A stretch of 64,000 nt of DNA from the NCBI RefSeq assembly GCF_013299185.1, contig NZ_JAAFKG010000018.1, positions 38,597-102,596 of the forward strand, written 5' to 3'. The translations under genes were made by a program, and so were the position numbers. The notes below the pieces were generated by a model. The model saw only the letters and a program-made list of their open reading frames with translations, searched no databases and was not told where the DNA came from. The stretch is from Microcoleus sp. bin48.metabat.b7b8b9.023. GTDB taxonomy: Bacteria; Cyanobacteriota; Cyanobacteriia; Cyanobacteriales; Microcoleaceae. Each line of letters begins with the position of its first letter. Positions within the stretch are counted from its first letter, which is position 1. This document shows, in pieces, positions 35,743 to 47,372 of this stretch.

Positions 35743-38700
35743 TTACCAAGGACTGCCAATTAGTGTAAATCCGGCCCAAAATTTGGGATGAGATAAATCT
35801 GAATTTGGTACTTGTCCGGCCCGAGTAAGATCGATCGCCCTTTTTTGACTCCCCACCAACTTACCATCTTTAATCGCGACCTGTTGGCGAATCATCGTTA
35901 GTTGAGCTTGTCTGAGGGCTTCAGCCTTAATGGGAGCCGATCGCAAATTAGCATAAAACTCAGTCATCAGCCCCAAAGTCGCGAAATCATTAACTTTCCA
36001 CAAACTCGCCAAAGCTGATTTTACACCGCTGCGGACTGCCAGTCCAGCAAAACCCATTTCTGCCTCACTATTGCCGATCGCAGTTTCGCACGCACTCAGC
36101 ACCAATAACTGTACTTGCCTGCGATCGTACCACTTCGCCAACCGAAATTGATCCAGAGCCAAAGAGCGCTTCCACAAGTCAATCTCAGCCTCCTTGCGTC
36201 CGTTTTGATTGAGCGGAAAGCTAGCGTGAGTAGCTAGGTGAACAATGTCAAAAGGCTGTTGCTGTTGCTGTCGCTGTTTCGTGAGATTTTCCACGGTAAA
36301 ATCTTGATTGAGAAAAGAGCGGCCGCGCCACAGCGGTAATTCACCAGCATTTTGGGTGTTGCTTGCGGTACCGGCGATCGCAGATAATTCGATCGGCACC
36401 GCACGCAACTTAGGTTTATTAGTATGGGGAAATAAGGAAGCGCCCATTGCTAAAACTTGAGCGTTTTTCAAACTTTGATAACTGGTATTAGTCAAGCTAA
36501 CACTAGGAATTGAGCCGAGGCTGTACTTTTCTACTAGAAATTGCTTTCCGTCGTGCAAAGCTGCAATCGGTAATTGTCGCAAACCAGCATCGAAGGAAAA
36601 AACTAGCGTATCGATATTTAGTCCTTCTAAATCGGAACGAATCGGCGCAATTAACCACTGGTAAAGTTGCTGAGCATTTGCTAGATATTCTGCATCTTCC
36701 GAGTCATTGGGTTTAGCTAACGAGCGGTGAAACTCAGTGACTGTTGTTAGCAATCCTTTGCTCTGAACAGGAATATTTCTGATAATAGGAGGGCCGTCAG
36801 GAACTACTAACACTAGCCACAATTGTTCTAGACGGACGATCGCGTAAACGATCGCAGCTTGCTTCCCGGTTTCCTCTTTAATAGTTTTGAGAGTTTCTCT
36901 CAAATATTCAACCGTTATTTTTTTGTCGGTAAAATCTTCTTCATAATAATTTTCATAGTCTTGTTCAAACAGTTTGTCAATTAGGGGGACAGCTTCATTC
37001 GCATTGTTTCGATCTAAAGCTTGTTCAACGCTAAATCTGCTAATTTCTAAGGGGAAAAGATTGGGAATATTTGCGGGTGGGGGAGTTTGGGCTGCTGGAG
37101 TTGGTGCGGGAGTTGGAATTGGTGCTGGAGTTGGTGCTGGAGTTGGTGCTGGAGTTGGTGCTGGAGTTGGCTGCGGAGTTGGCGCTGGAGTTGGTGCTGG
37201 AGTTGGCTGCGGAGTAGTTTCGTCGGGAATGTTTGCCAAGGAATTAGGCTCGATTTCAGTAACTGGTGGCTCAATAGTAGGCGCAGGAGTAGGTGTTAAG
37301 ATTATCCATCCGTCGGGTTTTTCGGAAAGAGAAGAGCTTGGCGGTGGCGGGTTTTCTGGCGGGTTTTCTGGAGGCGTTATTAAAGTGAGTTCTGCTGTTT
37401 TTTGAATAGGCGGTGGTGTGAGAGAGAAATTGTTTTGGGGATTATTAAATGCCCAATTAAAAGTTTGGCTTCCGGTTTGAGGATTTAGAGTGATACTGGT
37501 TTTTGCTCCTAATAAATCGCCAATTAAAAAGGCTAAATCTTGTTGCGGATTTTCGCTTTGGGCGGGTGCTGCTGCGACTGGAGAAATGGGTGCGGGAATG
37601 GGAGAGAAAGAGGGTGCAATTACAGGTGAAATTGCTGCTACAGGCGGATTGTAAGGCGATTGTAGGGGTGCGGGTGTTGGATTTGGTGCGATCGGGCTTG
37701 GAGGTGCGATCGGGCTGGGAGGTGCGATCGGGCTGGGGAGTGCGATCGGGCTGGGAGGTGCGATCGGGCTGGGAGGTGCGATCGGGCTGGGGAGTGCGAT
37801 GGGAGGAATTGCGGGCGCGGCGGGTATGCGATCGGCAGCGCTTGGTATTGTTGGAAGTGACGGCTGTGTGCGGGTTGTACGGGGCGGCAGCGTGAAGAAA
37901 TTGGTGTTTAGCAGTTCTTCGATGGGGGAAAGGTCGATCGGCGCGATTTCGGGTGTTGGGGATGGAGTTGGGGTTGCGGTTGCGATCGAGATTGCGGGTG
38001 TTTGGGATGCGATTTCGGGTGTTGGAGTTGGAGTTGGGGTTGCAATTTCGGGTGTTGGAGATGGCGTTGCGGCGGGGGATAAAGCCTGTGGTGGCTGGCG
38101 TCTGGGTATAAGTAAAGGTGCGGGGGATGCAGTAGTTGTTGGTGACGGAGTAGCAATCGCGATCGGGCCAAGCGCAGCAGTTGCAGGTTCAGGTGCTGGA
38201 TTAGTTGCAAGTGCTGGAGTAGTTGCAGGTGCTGGAGTATTTGCTGGTACTGGAGTGGTTGCTGACGCTGGAGTGATTGCTGGCAAAGGCGACGGAGTAG
38301 TTGCAGGTGCAGGCGACGCAGTGCTTACAGGTGCTGGAGTGCTTGCAGGTGCAGGTGCTGGAGTGGTTGCAGGTGCTGGAGTGGTTGCAGGCGTTGGAGT
38401 GGTTGCAGGTGCAGGTGCTGGAGTGGTTGCAGGCCCAGGCGCAGGTGTTGGTGCAGGTGCAGGTGCAGGTGATGGCGCAGGCGCAGGTGTTGGTGCAGGC
38501 GCAGGTGCAGGCGCAGGCGCAGGTGTTGGTGCAGGCGCAGGTGCAGGCGCAGGCGCAGGTGTTGGTGTTACCGAAGGAGTCGGTGTTGCCGAAGGAATCG
38601 GTGTTGGTGATGGCTGAGGATTGAGTATCGATCGAACTTCAATCTTTTCTGTATCCTGTTTGTGTGTATAAAGATAGCTATTACCCGACGAAATTTTTGA

Positions 38701-41700
38701 CTCAGCCGTGCTATTTCCCCGAGTAATAGCACCAAAAGTTCCATTAATTGTTGAATTTCCAACAATAAAAGGCGTCAGTCCATTACCGCCGTGACGCAGC
38801 AAAATTGTACCGCCTTTATCCCCAGCACCTCCAGCAGAGGAAATGCTAGCAACAACCCCATTTCTATCTGAAAAAGAATTGATTGCTCGGAAAAACTTTT
38901 CAGTCCAAACATAGATATTCCCACCCGTACCATTACCCAGGCTCTGACTGTCAATTTGATTGACAGTAATATTGCCACCAGCATTTAAAGTAACATTGCC
39001 ACCATTACTAGCCGAACTTGAATTGAGATTACCTGCTTGAATTTCTCCTTTATCACTTGTGAGTGTAATTCCCGGCGCTGAGGTGATATTTTGGACAGTA
39101 ATTTTATTTGTGGCGCGCACACTCAGAGCCACAGGAGTTGCAGGAATATCATCTTGAATATTGACACTGTTGAGAGGAGTCACGCTGCCGACTGGAGCCA
39201 AAAACCGCACAATCCCAGCCTCTGGCTTGACAGTCAGATTGTACGGCCCGTCAACTGTAGACTTAAAAGTAATGTCACCAGTCCCTTTAACACTGACCAA
39301 TGTATCCCCTGTCAGAGAAATCGTACCATTGAAGTTAATATCATTGTTTTTGGTAGCGATATTACCTTTGTTAATACTTATATTATTTTTGGCATTAAAA
39401 GTCAGTTCACCACCATTTCCGCTGCCAGTAGCAATAGCATTGACAACGCTAATCGCTATATTACCAACAGGGCTGCTCAGAGTAATATTGCCACCAGTAC
39501 CATTAGCAGAAGGAGCCGCTAATGCACCTTTGCTAGTATCAATATTACCGCTACTGCTAGTGATATTAATGCTACCGCTGTTTGCATTTACGCCACTTAC
39601 CAGCAAGGCGATATCGGATGTAATAATATTGCTGGCAGCTTTGATAGTGATACTGCCGCCGCTATTGCCGCCAAGAGAGTTGATAATTCCCGCGGTAGTA
39701 TTAACACTACCTCCGCTTTGCAAGCTAATATTTGCACCATTTAAGCTCCCCTGTGCATTAACACTGTTCGTGGAAATATTGCCCCCAGCTTGAAATGTAA
39801 TTGTGCCTCCATTTCCATTCTGGCTTTGAGATAAAACTTGCTTAGCAGTAGAATCAATGGCTCCACTACAGGTAAAATTAATATTGCCACCATTGCCAAT
39901 AGATTCAGTTGTCACAAGCCCAGTCGTAATATTACCCGCTGGTGCATTGAGGGTAAGATTGCCCCCGCTACCGCTAAGATTGGATGCCTGTAAAGCTCCC
40001 GATCTGGTTTGAATATTTCCTGTACGACTAAGAAAGTTAATATTTCCACCCAGGGGAGTTAGTGTTTTAGAAACAACAATTATATTGCCAGTTAAAATAT
40101 CTTTAGCAGCCTCAAATCGAATATTGCCAGCCGCGCCGTTTCCACCCGTTATAGCCGCTATAGAATTTAATCCGCCTGCGGTGGTGTCAATTGTACCATT
40201 TTGGCTGGTAAAAATAATATCTCCAGCTCGTCCGCTACCGTTCTCTACCAGACTAATTACATCACGTGTAAGAATATTTTGATCCGCGCGAAAAATGATA
40301 TTACCAGCATTGCCACCCGCACCATTAACAGAAGTAATCTCTGCTTTTCTAGTGTCGATAGAACCAGCATTACTCGTAAATTGGATTGTTCCACTCGTGC
40401 CGATACTTGAATAAGAATCGCTCGACAGAATAGAAGAATTAATGATAATATCTTGACCCGCAGTAAAAGTAATATTGCCGCCATTTTTGATGCCAACAGA
40501 TACAATATAATCCCCGCCATTATTTATAGAGCCAGTTTGACTGACTATCGTAATATTACCCCCATTTCCTCCATTTTTATTGCCTGTTCTGGAATGAGCT
40601 TCAATCCCCTCATTTTTAATATTGCCAGCAGCTTTAATCGTAACTTGTCCGCCATTGCCACCATAGCCTCTAGCTTGCAATAAGCCAGTATTAATATTAC
40701 CGTTTTGGCTGTTGATAGTAATATTTCCCCCTTGCCCCTCAATGCCCGTGAAAGAAGTTCCTCCATCAGAGTATATCTGGGCAGTAGTAACATTTCCAGT
40801 CGAATTAATCGAGACATTACCGCCAATTGTCCCAGAAGATCCAGTCACGAGAATCCTGGGTATATTAACGCTACCACCGCTAGTAATAGTGGCATCTTTA
40901 CCGTTAGCGAGTATAGAGTTGACTGAAATATCACCAGTTGCTTGAAGAGTGACATTTCCTCCAATTTCTGAGATGCTCGCATCCGAGTATCCTGTTGTAG
41001 ATAGTGTGCCGGCTGTGATGTTTCCACCCAGCGCTTGTAAGGTGATTGACCCTCCTTCTGTTTGGATAGTATCATTGGTATCAACAAATGTGATTCCGCC
41101 TGCCGTTGAAGAGATTCTCAGACTACCAGTAGTCAAAGGTAAGGCAACTAAATCTGCTTTGCCAGATACTACCCCAGTGATATTGTTAATAGTGATGCTT
41201 CCTGTTGCTTCTAAAACAACATTGGCATTAGCACCTTGGGCGCTAATTTGCCCCCAGCTAACAGTATTAGCACCAATGTTAGCATCACCAGCTAAAATTT
41301 TGCTATCCGGCTGTAGCCCCGGAATATCCTGAGTTGCATTCCCTACTACTTGATCGACAATAGTTAAAGTGGCTGGATCTAGCAACAAAGTGCCAAAAAT
41401 GCCATTTGATGCCGAAGTATCTACTGTACCTCGAAATATCAGATTTTCCTTGCCAGACACTTCTACAAAGCCGCCGTTGCCAGAATTACTGCCGCCGCGA
41501 GCACTAATATTACCAGCAAAACCTGTCAATTCATTCGCCCAAACAATGACGCGGCCACCATCACCGTTTGTAATAGCATCAGCATTAATTGTGGAATCAT
41601 TACTCACAAATGTCCGCAGCGCATTTGACACAGAACCTTGACCCTTATAATCACCGCCAACGCGCACGTTACCGCCGCCATTCATCCCCGAAGCGTTGAT

Positions 41701-42696
41701 ACTCGCATTCATCAAACCCACGCGGGAACCCAACACATTCACACTACCCCCCTTCTCCCCAGAGACATCAATATTACCACCAACAATTGCCGTCCCTGGA
41801 TCGGTTGGCACTGTTGCCTCTGCACCTGTCAACTGTACAGTTCCATCATTGTTGACTGTCACTCCTGTTGCATTAATATCACTTTTTCCTGTCAGCAATT
41901 GGGGAATTGACCAAGCTGGAAATTGATAATTATTAATTGGAAATGAACCATTAGTAATCGGCTGAATCTCCAAACTCAATAAATTTCCTGGCTGACTAAT
42001 TCTCACTAAGTTTTGACCGGGTACAGCAGCAACAATAATATTGCCTGCGGGTGCAGAAAGTTGTCCGGTACTCACAATCGTGCCGCCCAACAAAGTTAAA
42101 TTCTGCCCCTGTTTCACAGCCAAACTGCCTAAATTGATAATTGCTCCCGGCTGTAAATTTGTAAAAGCAAAAGTGTTCGGACTTCCGACTAATTGTGCAT
42201 AATTATTCGTACCAACAGCATTAAACCAGTTATTGCCGAAACCAATTCCTGTAGCAGTAGTCGCTGTGAAAGAACCGGGAATATCTAACCTCGCATTTGC
42301 ACCGAAAACAATCCCCGCCGGATTCATTAAAAATAAATTAGCATTGCCGCCCGTAATTTGAATTAAGCCGTTAATTATCGAAGCATCGCCGCCGACAACG
42401 CGTCCTAAAATATTGCGGATACTGGGATTTGAGATAAAGTTAGCAGTTTGTCCTTGAGTTAAACCAAATTGTTGGAAACTGTGAAATAGATTTGTGCCGT
42501 CGCTGGATTGTTGACCACCTTGAATGTTGAACTGATTGCCATTTGGGGTGATTTGAGTATTCGTGCCGTCGGTGGCGGGGGTGATTTGGGCTGTGGCTGT
42601 TTGAGATTGGGTGAAAAGTCCTGTTTCCCAAGTTGCTAAGGTGCTGAAGGAGAGGAATGTTAGGAAAAATAGATTGTTTTTATCGGGTAATTTCAT
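35743..42696 (-). CDS. Giant FHA-type secreted protein with C-terminal CHAT protease
   Basis: A 2317-residue exoprotein. It begins with a signal peptide and a TPS (two-partner secretion, filamentous-haemagglutinin N-terminal) domain at about 35-165, with [16 protein letters not shown] and the family motif [12 protein letters not shown]. Residues 250-1330 are Gly/Asn-rich beta-helix repeats. A Pro/Ala/Thr-rich linker of about 500 residues follows. The C-terminus (about 1900-2317) is a CHAT cysteine protease, a caspase relative, with the His in [11 protein letters not shown] near 2155 and the Cys in [13 protein letters not shown] see no TpsB transporter in the window. Placing a CHAT protease on a surface protein suggests cleavage outside the cell or of the protein itself. 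It is downstream of the CHAT-TPR gene cluster. Confidence 0.9.
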   Translation of the reverse strand: MKLPDKNNLFFLTFLSFSTLATWETGLFTQSQTATAQITPATDGTNTQITPNGNQFNIQGGQQSSDGTNLFHSFQQFGLTQGQTANFISNPSIRNILGRVVGGDASIINGLIQITGGNANLFLMNPAGIVFGANARLDIPGSFTATTATGIGFGNNWFNAVGTNNYAQLVGSPNTFAFTNLQPGAIINLGSLAVKQGQNLTLLGGTIVSTGQLSAPAGNIIVAAVPGQNLVRISQPGNLLSLEIQPITNGSFPINNYQFPAWSIPQLLTGKSDINATGVTVNNDGTVQLTGAEATVPTDPGTAIVGGNIDVSGEKGGSVNVLGSRVGLMNASINASGMNGGGNVRVGGDYKGQGSVSNALRTFVSNDSTINADAITNGDGGRVIVWANELTGFAGNISARGGSNSGNGGFVEVSGKENLIFRGTVDTSASNGIFGTLLLDPATLTIVDQVVGNATQDIPGLQPDSKILAGDANIGANTVSWGQISAQGANANVVLEATGSITINNITGVVSGKADLVALPLTTGSLRISSTAGGITFVDTNDTIQTEGGSITLQALGGNITAGTLSTTGYSDASISEIGGNVTLQATGDISVNSILANGKDATITSGGSVNIPRILVTGSSGTIGGNVSINSTGNVTTAQIYSDGGTSFTGIEGQGGNITINSQNGNINTGLLQARGYGGNGGQVTIKAAGNIKNEGIEAHSRTGNKNGGNGGNITIVSQTGSINNGGDYIVSVGIKNGGNITFTAGQDIIINSSILSSDSYSSIGTSGTIQFTSNAGSIDTRKAEITSVNGAGGNAGNIIFRADQNILTRDVISLVENGSGRAGDIIFTSQNGTIDTTAGGLNSIAAITGGNGAAGNIRFEAAKDILTGNIIVVSKTLTPLGGNINFLSRTGNIQTRSGALQASNLSGSGGNLTLNAPAGNITTGLVTTESIGNGGNINFTCSGAIDSTAKQVLSQSQNGNGGTITFQAGGNISTNSVNAQGSLNGANISLQSGGSVNTTAGIINSLGGNSGGSITIKAASNIITSDIALLVSGVNANSGSINITSSSGNIDTSKGALAAPSANGTGGNITLSSPVGNIAISVVNAIATGSGNGGELTFNAKNNISINKGNIATKNNDINFNGTISLTGDTLVSVKGTGDITFKSTVDGPYNLTVKPEAGIVRFLAPVGSVTPLNSVNIQDDIPATPVALSVRATNKITVQNITSAPGITLTSDKGEIQAGNLNSSSASNGGNVTLNAGGNITVNQIDSQSLGNGTGGNIYVWTEKFFRAINSFSDRNGVVASISSAGGAGDKGGTILLRHGGNGLTPFIVGNSTINGTFGAITRGNSTAESKISSGNSYLYTHKQDTEKIEVRSILNPQPSPTPIPSATPTPSVTPTPAPAPAPAPAPTPAPAPAPAPAPTPAPAPSPAPAPAPTPAPGPATTPAPAPATTPTPATTPAPATTPAPAPASTPAPVSTASPAPATTPSPLPAITPASATTPVPANTPAPATTPALATNPAPEPATAALGPIAIATPSPTTTASPAPLLIPRRQPPQALSPAATPSPTPEIATPTPTPTPEIASQTPAISIATATPTPSPTPEIAPIDLSPIEELLNTNFFTLPPRTTRTQPSLPTIPSAADRIPAAPAIPPIALPSPIAPPSPIAPPSPIALPSPIAPPSPIAPPSPIAPNPTPAPLQSPYNPPVAAISPVIAPSFSPIPAPISPVAAAPAQSENPQQDLAFLIGDLLGAKTSITLNPQTGSQTFNWAFNNPQNNFSLTPPPIQKTAELTLITPPENPPENPPPPSSSLSEKPDGWIILTPTPAPTIEPPVTEIEPNSLANIPDETTPQPTPAPTPAPTPQPTPAPTPAPTPAPTPAPIPTPAPTPAAQTPPPANIPNLFPLEISRFSVEQALDRNNANEAVPLIDKLFEQDYENYYEEDFTDKKITVEYLRETLKTIKEETGKQAAIVYAIVRLEQLWLVLVVPDGPPIIRNIPVQSKGLLTTVTEFHRSLAKPNDSEDAEYLANAQQLYQWLIAPIRSDLEGLNIDTLVFSFDAGLRQLPIAALHDGKQFLVEKYSLGSIPSVSLTNTSYQSLKNAQVLAMGASLFPHTNKPKLRAVPIELSAIAGTASNTQNAGELPLWRGRSFLNQDFTVENLTKQRQQQQQPFDIVHLATHASFPLNQNGRKEAEIDLWKRSLALDQFRLAKWYDRRQVQLLVLSACETAIGNSEAEMGFAGLAVRSGVKSALASLWKVNDFATLGLMTEFYANLRSAPIKAEALRQAQLTMIRQQVAIKDGKLVGSQKRAIDLTRAGQVPNSDLSHPKFWAGFTLIGSPW

Positions 42697-42963
42697 AGTT
42701 TTTGTTAGTAGATGATATTTTGCACCATCCGATAGTCCGCCAGGGGTTTAAACCCCTGGCTTATAGCGAAAGTCCTCTAAAGAGGACTGTAGAAAAACAG
42801 GGTTTTCGGTATGTAATTGCGCTTGGGCGCTGAGGCGAAACTATATATCTTTATTGAGTATGAAAGTTGTGCCATAATGATGAACCATTCAGTCCTCTTC
42901 AGAGGACTTTCGCTTTGAGGCAGGGGTTTAAACCCCTGGCGGAATTAACGTCACAGCGCTTTA
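42697..42963. repeat. Family E element with 43-bp inverted ends
   Basis: Arms at about 42736-42778 and 42901-42943 are near-perfect inverted copies containing TCCGCCAGGGGTTTAAACCC and AGCGAAAGTCCTCT. Each arm is itself palindromic. About 120 bases lie between them. A related element with the same ends is at 48549-48670. Confidence 0.85.
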
Positions 42964-44281
42964 CTATTTCCTCTCTTCCCTCCTTTGCACATCTTGCAAC
43001 TGCTTCCCTATTTTTTCTACCATCTGCACATCTCCCAAAGTTTGATATCCATCTTTTGCCAACTTCAAATACTGCATTGCTTCCAGATTCTCCCTCATAG
43101 ATGAATGGACTTCTCCCAAACCGTAACGCGCGTCGGTTAGCTCTTCGATATCGTCCGGTTTGGCTCTACTAATCGCCTTTAAATAGTAGAATTTAGCCTG
43201 CGGCATCAGTTGCGATCGCCCTTGATACATTTCTCCCAACGTGCGGTAGATGGGCGCCGTCTCAAGTCCCGCTGCTGGTAAGCTTTCTAGGATTTCTATT
43301 GCTTCGGCAATCAAGTTGGCGCTACGATAAACTTGTGCGATCGCCAATTTCTGACTCGCTGCATTCGGTACTTGTTGCTCGATCGTCCGTACAGCCTCCT
43401 TAACCCCTTCAACCTCCTTCTCATCCAGCAAGCGAAACTCTGTATCCCCCTCCCCGAGAGGACTTTCCGAAGAAACCCCCGTATTCGCCTCCACAATCAA
43501 CCTGTACTTAAAACCCGGTTTCAGCGCCGGTTCCCCCGGATACACCGCCTCAGTACCGTTAACCGTCATTTCCCAATTTAACTTCGCTTTATTTTCGAGA
43601 ATGCTCAACTTATAGCTAGTCGCACCCGCAACCGGATTCCAGCGCAAAATTGGTTTATTTCCTAACAATTTCGTCCGCCTCGGACTAATTATATAAGGAA
43701 TTGGCGCATTGTTCCAAACAATTTGATCGTCGCCGCGATCGGGACATTTAATTAAATTTTTATTGCACTCATCCTTCGACTTTTCCCTAGCCAACAAACA
43801 GGTATTTAATTGATTTTCACCCGCTTTGATTGACTTAATTCCTAAATCTGCACATTGAATCGTAATTTGTCCGTTTTGTGAAGTTTGCAGTTTGTCACCC
43901 GGATAAATCGGCGGGCGTTGCTTAATCATGGTATGAAAAAAATAAGTTTAAAATCCAAAACCTTTGTGGATACAGGTTTCTATGACAGACCTATTTAGCC
44001 TTTCATACCGTAAATCAGCAACGCCAAATCGGCGTACCCGCGCTGGGGCTAATATTTCTGCCATCTTGACGCTGTAGCTGCACTTCGCCGCTAATATTCA
44101 GGATTTGTCCGTTGGGTATTCTTGTCGTTGCTGCGATTGCTGGGGAAATTATCGGGTTTTTGGCGGATATTTTGGATGAATTGGTGTCAATTCCGAAGCG
44201 GGGCTGAGGCAAAATATCGATCGCAATTAACGTAAATGCGATCGCACTTGCACCCATAACAACAGTCGTCTGTTTTTTCAT
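42964..44281 (-). pseudogene. FecR/TPR-like exported protein split by a MITE
   Basis: The 5' part starts at an ATG (44281) that overlaps the stop of the upstream CHAT-TPR gene as ATGA. It encodes a signal-peptide-like helix (VVMGASAIAFTLIAIDI) and the beginning of a FecR-like beta domain (LNISGEVQLQRQDG). A 112-bp element inserted at 43914-44025 brings in a stop codon. The frame resumes with PIYPGDKLQTSQNGQI, followed by a fibronectin-like region and TPR-like helices to the end. Deleting the element plus one copy of the 9-bp duplication (121 bases) rejoins the two frames exactly as GTPIYPGDKL. The intact protein would have been about 398 residues. Confidence 0.9.
43914..44025. mobile_element. 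112-bp MITE with 9-bp target duplication
   Basis: The ends are 25-base imperfect inverted repeats with about 21 matches; both begin GGCGTTGCT and both contain GGTATGAAA. The 9-base AAATCGGCG is present directly on both sides (43905-43913 and 44026-44034). No coding capacity. This is the signature of a non-autonomous DNA transposon mobilised by a transposase in trans. Confidence 0.93.
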
Positions 44282-46158
44282 TGACTTTTTCCTATTATTG
44301 GTAAACGTTCCTTTGCCATTTGGATACATTCATCTTGTTCTGGTATACTGGGATTGGCAGATTTCAGCGTTTGTTGCCAATGTGTGAGTGCTTCTTGTGG
44401 TTTTCCTTTAGCTTCCAGTACCTGCGCTAAAAGGCATTGAGCTTCTGGAGTCTTATTGCTGAGAGATATTGCTTTTCTTAAGTCGGTTTCCGCTGCGTCG
44501 TATCGGTTTTGGTTGAAGCGCAGCCAGCCGCGATTCTTGAAACAAGCTGATTTCACTCCATCGTGTTTAGCAGTTTGAAGGCAAAGTGCGATCGCCTTTA
44601 AAACCTCTTCAGGTTTATTTTCCAGCAAGAAGGATTTGGATATTTGAGCGTGAGCTTCTGGAAGTCCCCGCCAGACTGCATTTTGCATTGATTCTCGCTC
44701 GCATTTGCGATCGCTTAATTCTCTACAAAGTTCGGATAAGTTATAGGAAGACTCGCCGTTAGTAGGATTGATTGATGCAGCTAGACTGTATGAAGCTTTC
44801 GCGATTAAAAATTGATTGTGGCGGTGGTTTTGCATCCCAAATGTGTTGATCGCAGATGCCAGATGCGGGCCGATGAGTGGATAGCCGATCGCCAAACCAG
44901 CTAAACTGATGCTGGTACGCTGCATAAATTTAGTTGGAATCGTAAATTGCGGGTGGTTTGGGCGATTCGCTACGGGATAGCTTCGCTTCACCGGGGCTAC
45001 ATCATCTGTCGGTGCAGCGAAAGGGCGATCGCACTTTAATTCTAATAATTTTAATCCCTCAAAAGTTGGATGCTGGCAAAGCATTGGTATGCCACTCGCA
45101 CCGGGAAATTGATGTTCGTAGCGCAGTAAATCATTCTTAGCTTTTCGTACTGCTAAAAACAAAGGTTCTTTGAGGGCTAAATATCTAAACAAAGACTTCA
45201 CAAATTCCTGGGCAATAAAATCCGGGATTGGCGCCCGCATCACAATCACTGATGGCAAAGAAATACCTTCTGTGACTAAATCTGCTGCTATACCCATGCT
45301 CGAACAAGAATTGAAAATTAGTAATTCCAATCCTTTCACAATAGCTCGTTTGAGACCTTCTTTAAAGTCTTGTACGGTGACAGTATTGTCTGCAACTTGT
45401 TGATTTATATATAGCAATCCGTTGGCACCATTGATATCGCTATCGCTGTGTCCCGCATAAAATAAAACTTGCCAGCCTTTTTCATCAAATAACTGGTTGC
45501 GTAACTCTTGGGAATTTGGTTCTTGAAGAAATTGTAAGTCGCAGCTATCGCCCAGATATTTGGTGATTTCTGTTGTATCTTTGCTGACATCAATTCCCTG
45601 GCTGTTGCCTAACACACACAAAATTCTGCCTCGCGAACTTAGAGGTATTCCCCCTATCATTGTCTCTTGGGGAACTTTTGCATATTCAGGGGAACTGCCG
45701 ATAATTTCACAGTTATTGTAGTCTTCGCGAAATTGCCACACATCCCAAGGTAACTGCCAAATCTCAGAGTTATTGCACTCCAAAAATATTTCAACTAATT
45801 CGTCTCGATTGCTAATTTCTGTTCTGAGTTTTACCTCTATTTTTCTGTAAAACTCATCAGCACTCAACCACTTGTTCATCTCTTTTTTCAAACCTTCATA
45901 GATAATATTAGGCTTGTCTTCAGAGATATTTGTTTTGCCCGCAGGCTTGATTTTGATTCGAGAACTGCTTCTGTGATGTTGGGTGGCGCGACAACTCACT
46001 TTCCACCTTTTGTGCAACTCGTAAACCTCAGGTGCTGGCAGCAAGCTTCCTAAATATTGAGCGACAGTTTCTCCTTGCTTTTTTAACTCCGCTGTCACGC
46101 AAGAAAAGCCTTTTTGAAAATCCCCCGATCCCAAAGCCAATATGACTGTACTGCTCAT
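44278..46158 (-). CDS. CHAT-domain protease with TPR repeats
   Basis: A cysteine protease of the CHAT (caspase HetF-associated with TPR) class. The ATG at 46158 gives MSSTVILALGSGDF; a TTG upstream would overlap the DUF1822 gene. Residues 1-180 are the domain often found before CHAT, with NSEIWQLPWDVWQF. The catalytic pair is His in VLFYAGHSDSD near 245 and Cys in LLIFNSCSSMG near 290. A hydrophobic stretch (about 420-445, SLAGLAIGYPLIGPHLASAI) may anchor it in the membrane, and three or four TPR units fill the rest. It is the third gene of the sigma-DUF1822-CHAT series, and its stop overlaps the next start. Confidence 0.88.
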   Translation of the reverse strand: MSSTVILALGSGDFQKGFSCVTAELKKQGETVAQYLGSLLPAPEVYELHKRWKVSCRATQHHRSSSRIKIKPAGKTNISEDKPNIIYEGLKKEMNKWLSADEFYRKIEVKLRTEISNRDELVEIFLECNNSEIWQLPWDVWQFREDYNNCEIIGSSPEYAKVPQETMIGGIPLSSRGRILCVLGNSQGIDVSKDTTEITKYLGDSCDLQFLQEPNSQELRNQLFDEKGWQVLFYAGHSDSDINGANGLLYINQQVADNTVTVQDFKEGLKRAIVKGLELLIFNSCSSMGIAADLVTEGISLPSVIVMRAPIPDFIAQEFVKSLFRYLALKEPLFLAVRKAKNDLLRYEHQFPGASGIPMLCQHPTFEGLKLLELKCDRPFAAPTDDVAPVKRSYPVANRPNHPQFTIPTKFMQRTSISLAGLAIGYPLIGPHLASAINTFGMQNHRHNQFLIAKASYSLAASINPTNGESSYNLSELCRELSDRKCERESMQNAVWRGLPEAHAQISKSFLLENKPEEVLKAIALCLQTAKHDGVKSACFKNRGWLRFNQNRYDAAETDLRKAISLSNKTPEAQCLLAQVLEAKGKPQEALTHWQQTLKSANPSIPEQDECIQMAKERLPIIGKSQ

Positions 46159-46189
46159 AAATTGGATGTCGTTGCAGTTAATCAAAATA

Positions 46190-47347
46190 TCATACCACAA
46201 AATTTTCCGTTATGGTAAAATCATCTAAAGCTACTCGAATAGTAAAGCTTTCTTCTGGGTCTACGTAAAAATCGTTGAGCAAAATGCACTTATTCTGAAC
46301 AGTTGATTTTACTTCATGTAAATTTTCTCCTATATCAGAGATTAAGGACAATTTAATATTGTTTGGCAAGTAACGATCGCCGATCGCCGGATGCAACTGA
46401 ACGTGTACTCTGACAGTGCGATCGCTATCTTCGGCAATCCCCACCAACAACGCAACAGTTGTCCTACCCAAACGCATTCCCAAATCAATCAACTTTGCCC
46501 GCACGATATCCGCTTCGGGAAACATATCGATACTGCTTTGATGTCCGCGTGAAGTATTTTGCGATCGGGCATTTCCACCACTTCGGAATACAAAAGCTGG
46601 GTTTTCATCACGAAAAATTCGACTTTCTAAATTTTGTTTGCCTTCCTCAAATTTATGCCAGTTCGTTTCTGCAACATTCTTTAACCACTTGCGTAAATTA
46701 GATTTGACCGGATTTTCAATCTCAGTCGGTTCAGTCTCGGGCTGCGGATCGAATATCGATTCAACAGACTCCCAATCCGATGTAAATATATTCTCCAACC
46801 ACTGACGCAGATCCACTTTAGATTCATAGATTGTTTCAAGGTGAAGCAAGAAGTCATCCAGAGGATGTAAATCTCTCAATACTAATTCACCTGAATCCGC
46901 CGTCGGAGAAAATCCCAGCAATCTTGCTTCCTTTTCATCTTCATCAATTTCTACTACAATATAACCAAGCCGTTCCTCCCTAGCTTCGGGAGGGACGCGA
47001 CAGATTTCAGGTAAATTTGTCGCGGAATTTTCATTGCCATTTTCTCCCTGTTTGTGTTCGGCCTTAATTGGACGGCACTCAATTTTACCCAACCCTTTAA
47101 TATATAAATCTGCCACATTCTCAAACAGGCGAACTACTGGATTCCAGCTATCGCATTGAGTTAAATCAGTTTCAATATCTAATATTTTTAAATAATCGGC
47201 AACTACCAACACAGCCAAAGTATTCAGATAAATCTGTTCTACTTTTTGCGGGTATTGGTGTTCGCAAGCAAATTGCCATGCTAGAGCAATTGCCTTTTGG
47301 GTAATTGGCATTGGCAATGATTGGGTTGTAGTAGTATTGTTCTTCAT
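46190..47347 (-). CDS. DUF1822 family protein
   Basis: A 385-residue protein of the cyanobacterial DUF1822 family; no function has been established. Recognisable parts are AIALAWQFACEHQYPQKVEQ followed by IYLNTLAVLVVADYLKIL, then WNPVVRLFENVADLYIKG, and EREERLGYIVV-like strands (EERLGYIVVEIDEDEKEARL). The C-terminal 140 residues contain LIDLGMRLGRTTVALLVGIA and a beta-rich domain with VRVHVQLHPA. It lies 25 bases after the sigma-like gene and 31 before the CHAT-TPR start, so the three are one operon. In families I recall, DUF1822 regularly neighbours CHAT proteins. Confidence 0.88.
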   Translation of the reverse strand: MKNNTTTTQSLPMPITQKAIALAWQFACEHQYPQKVEQIYLNTLAVLVVADYLKILDIETDLTQCDSWNPVVRLFENVADLYIKGLGKIECRPIKAEHKQGENGNENSATNLPEICRVPPEAREERLGYIVVEIDEDEKEARLLGFSPTADSGELVLRDLHPLDDFLLHLETIYESKVDLRQWLENIFTSDWESVESIFDPQPETEPTEIENPVKSNLRKWLKNVAETNWHKFEEGKQNLESRIFRDENPAFVFRSGGNARSQNTSRGHQSSIDMFPEADIVRAKLIDLGMRLGRTTVALLVGIAEDSDRTVRVHVQLHPAIGDRYLPNNIKLSLISDIGENLHEVKSTVQNKCILLNDFYVDPEESFTIRVALDDFTITENFVV

Positions 47348-47372
47348 TTCCCGATTTTAACTCCTTGTATGA

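Noticed and set aside
36974..38624. Long plus-strand frames opposite the Pro/Ala-rich linker of the exoprotein
   Set aside because: They are Gly/Ala/Val repeats produced by reading Pro/Ala codons backwards; low complexity with no independent signals.
39091..41926. Several plus-strand frames opposite the beta-helix repeats
   Set aside because: Shadow frames of a repetitive gene; no ribosome binding sites and no recognisable domains.
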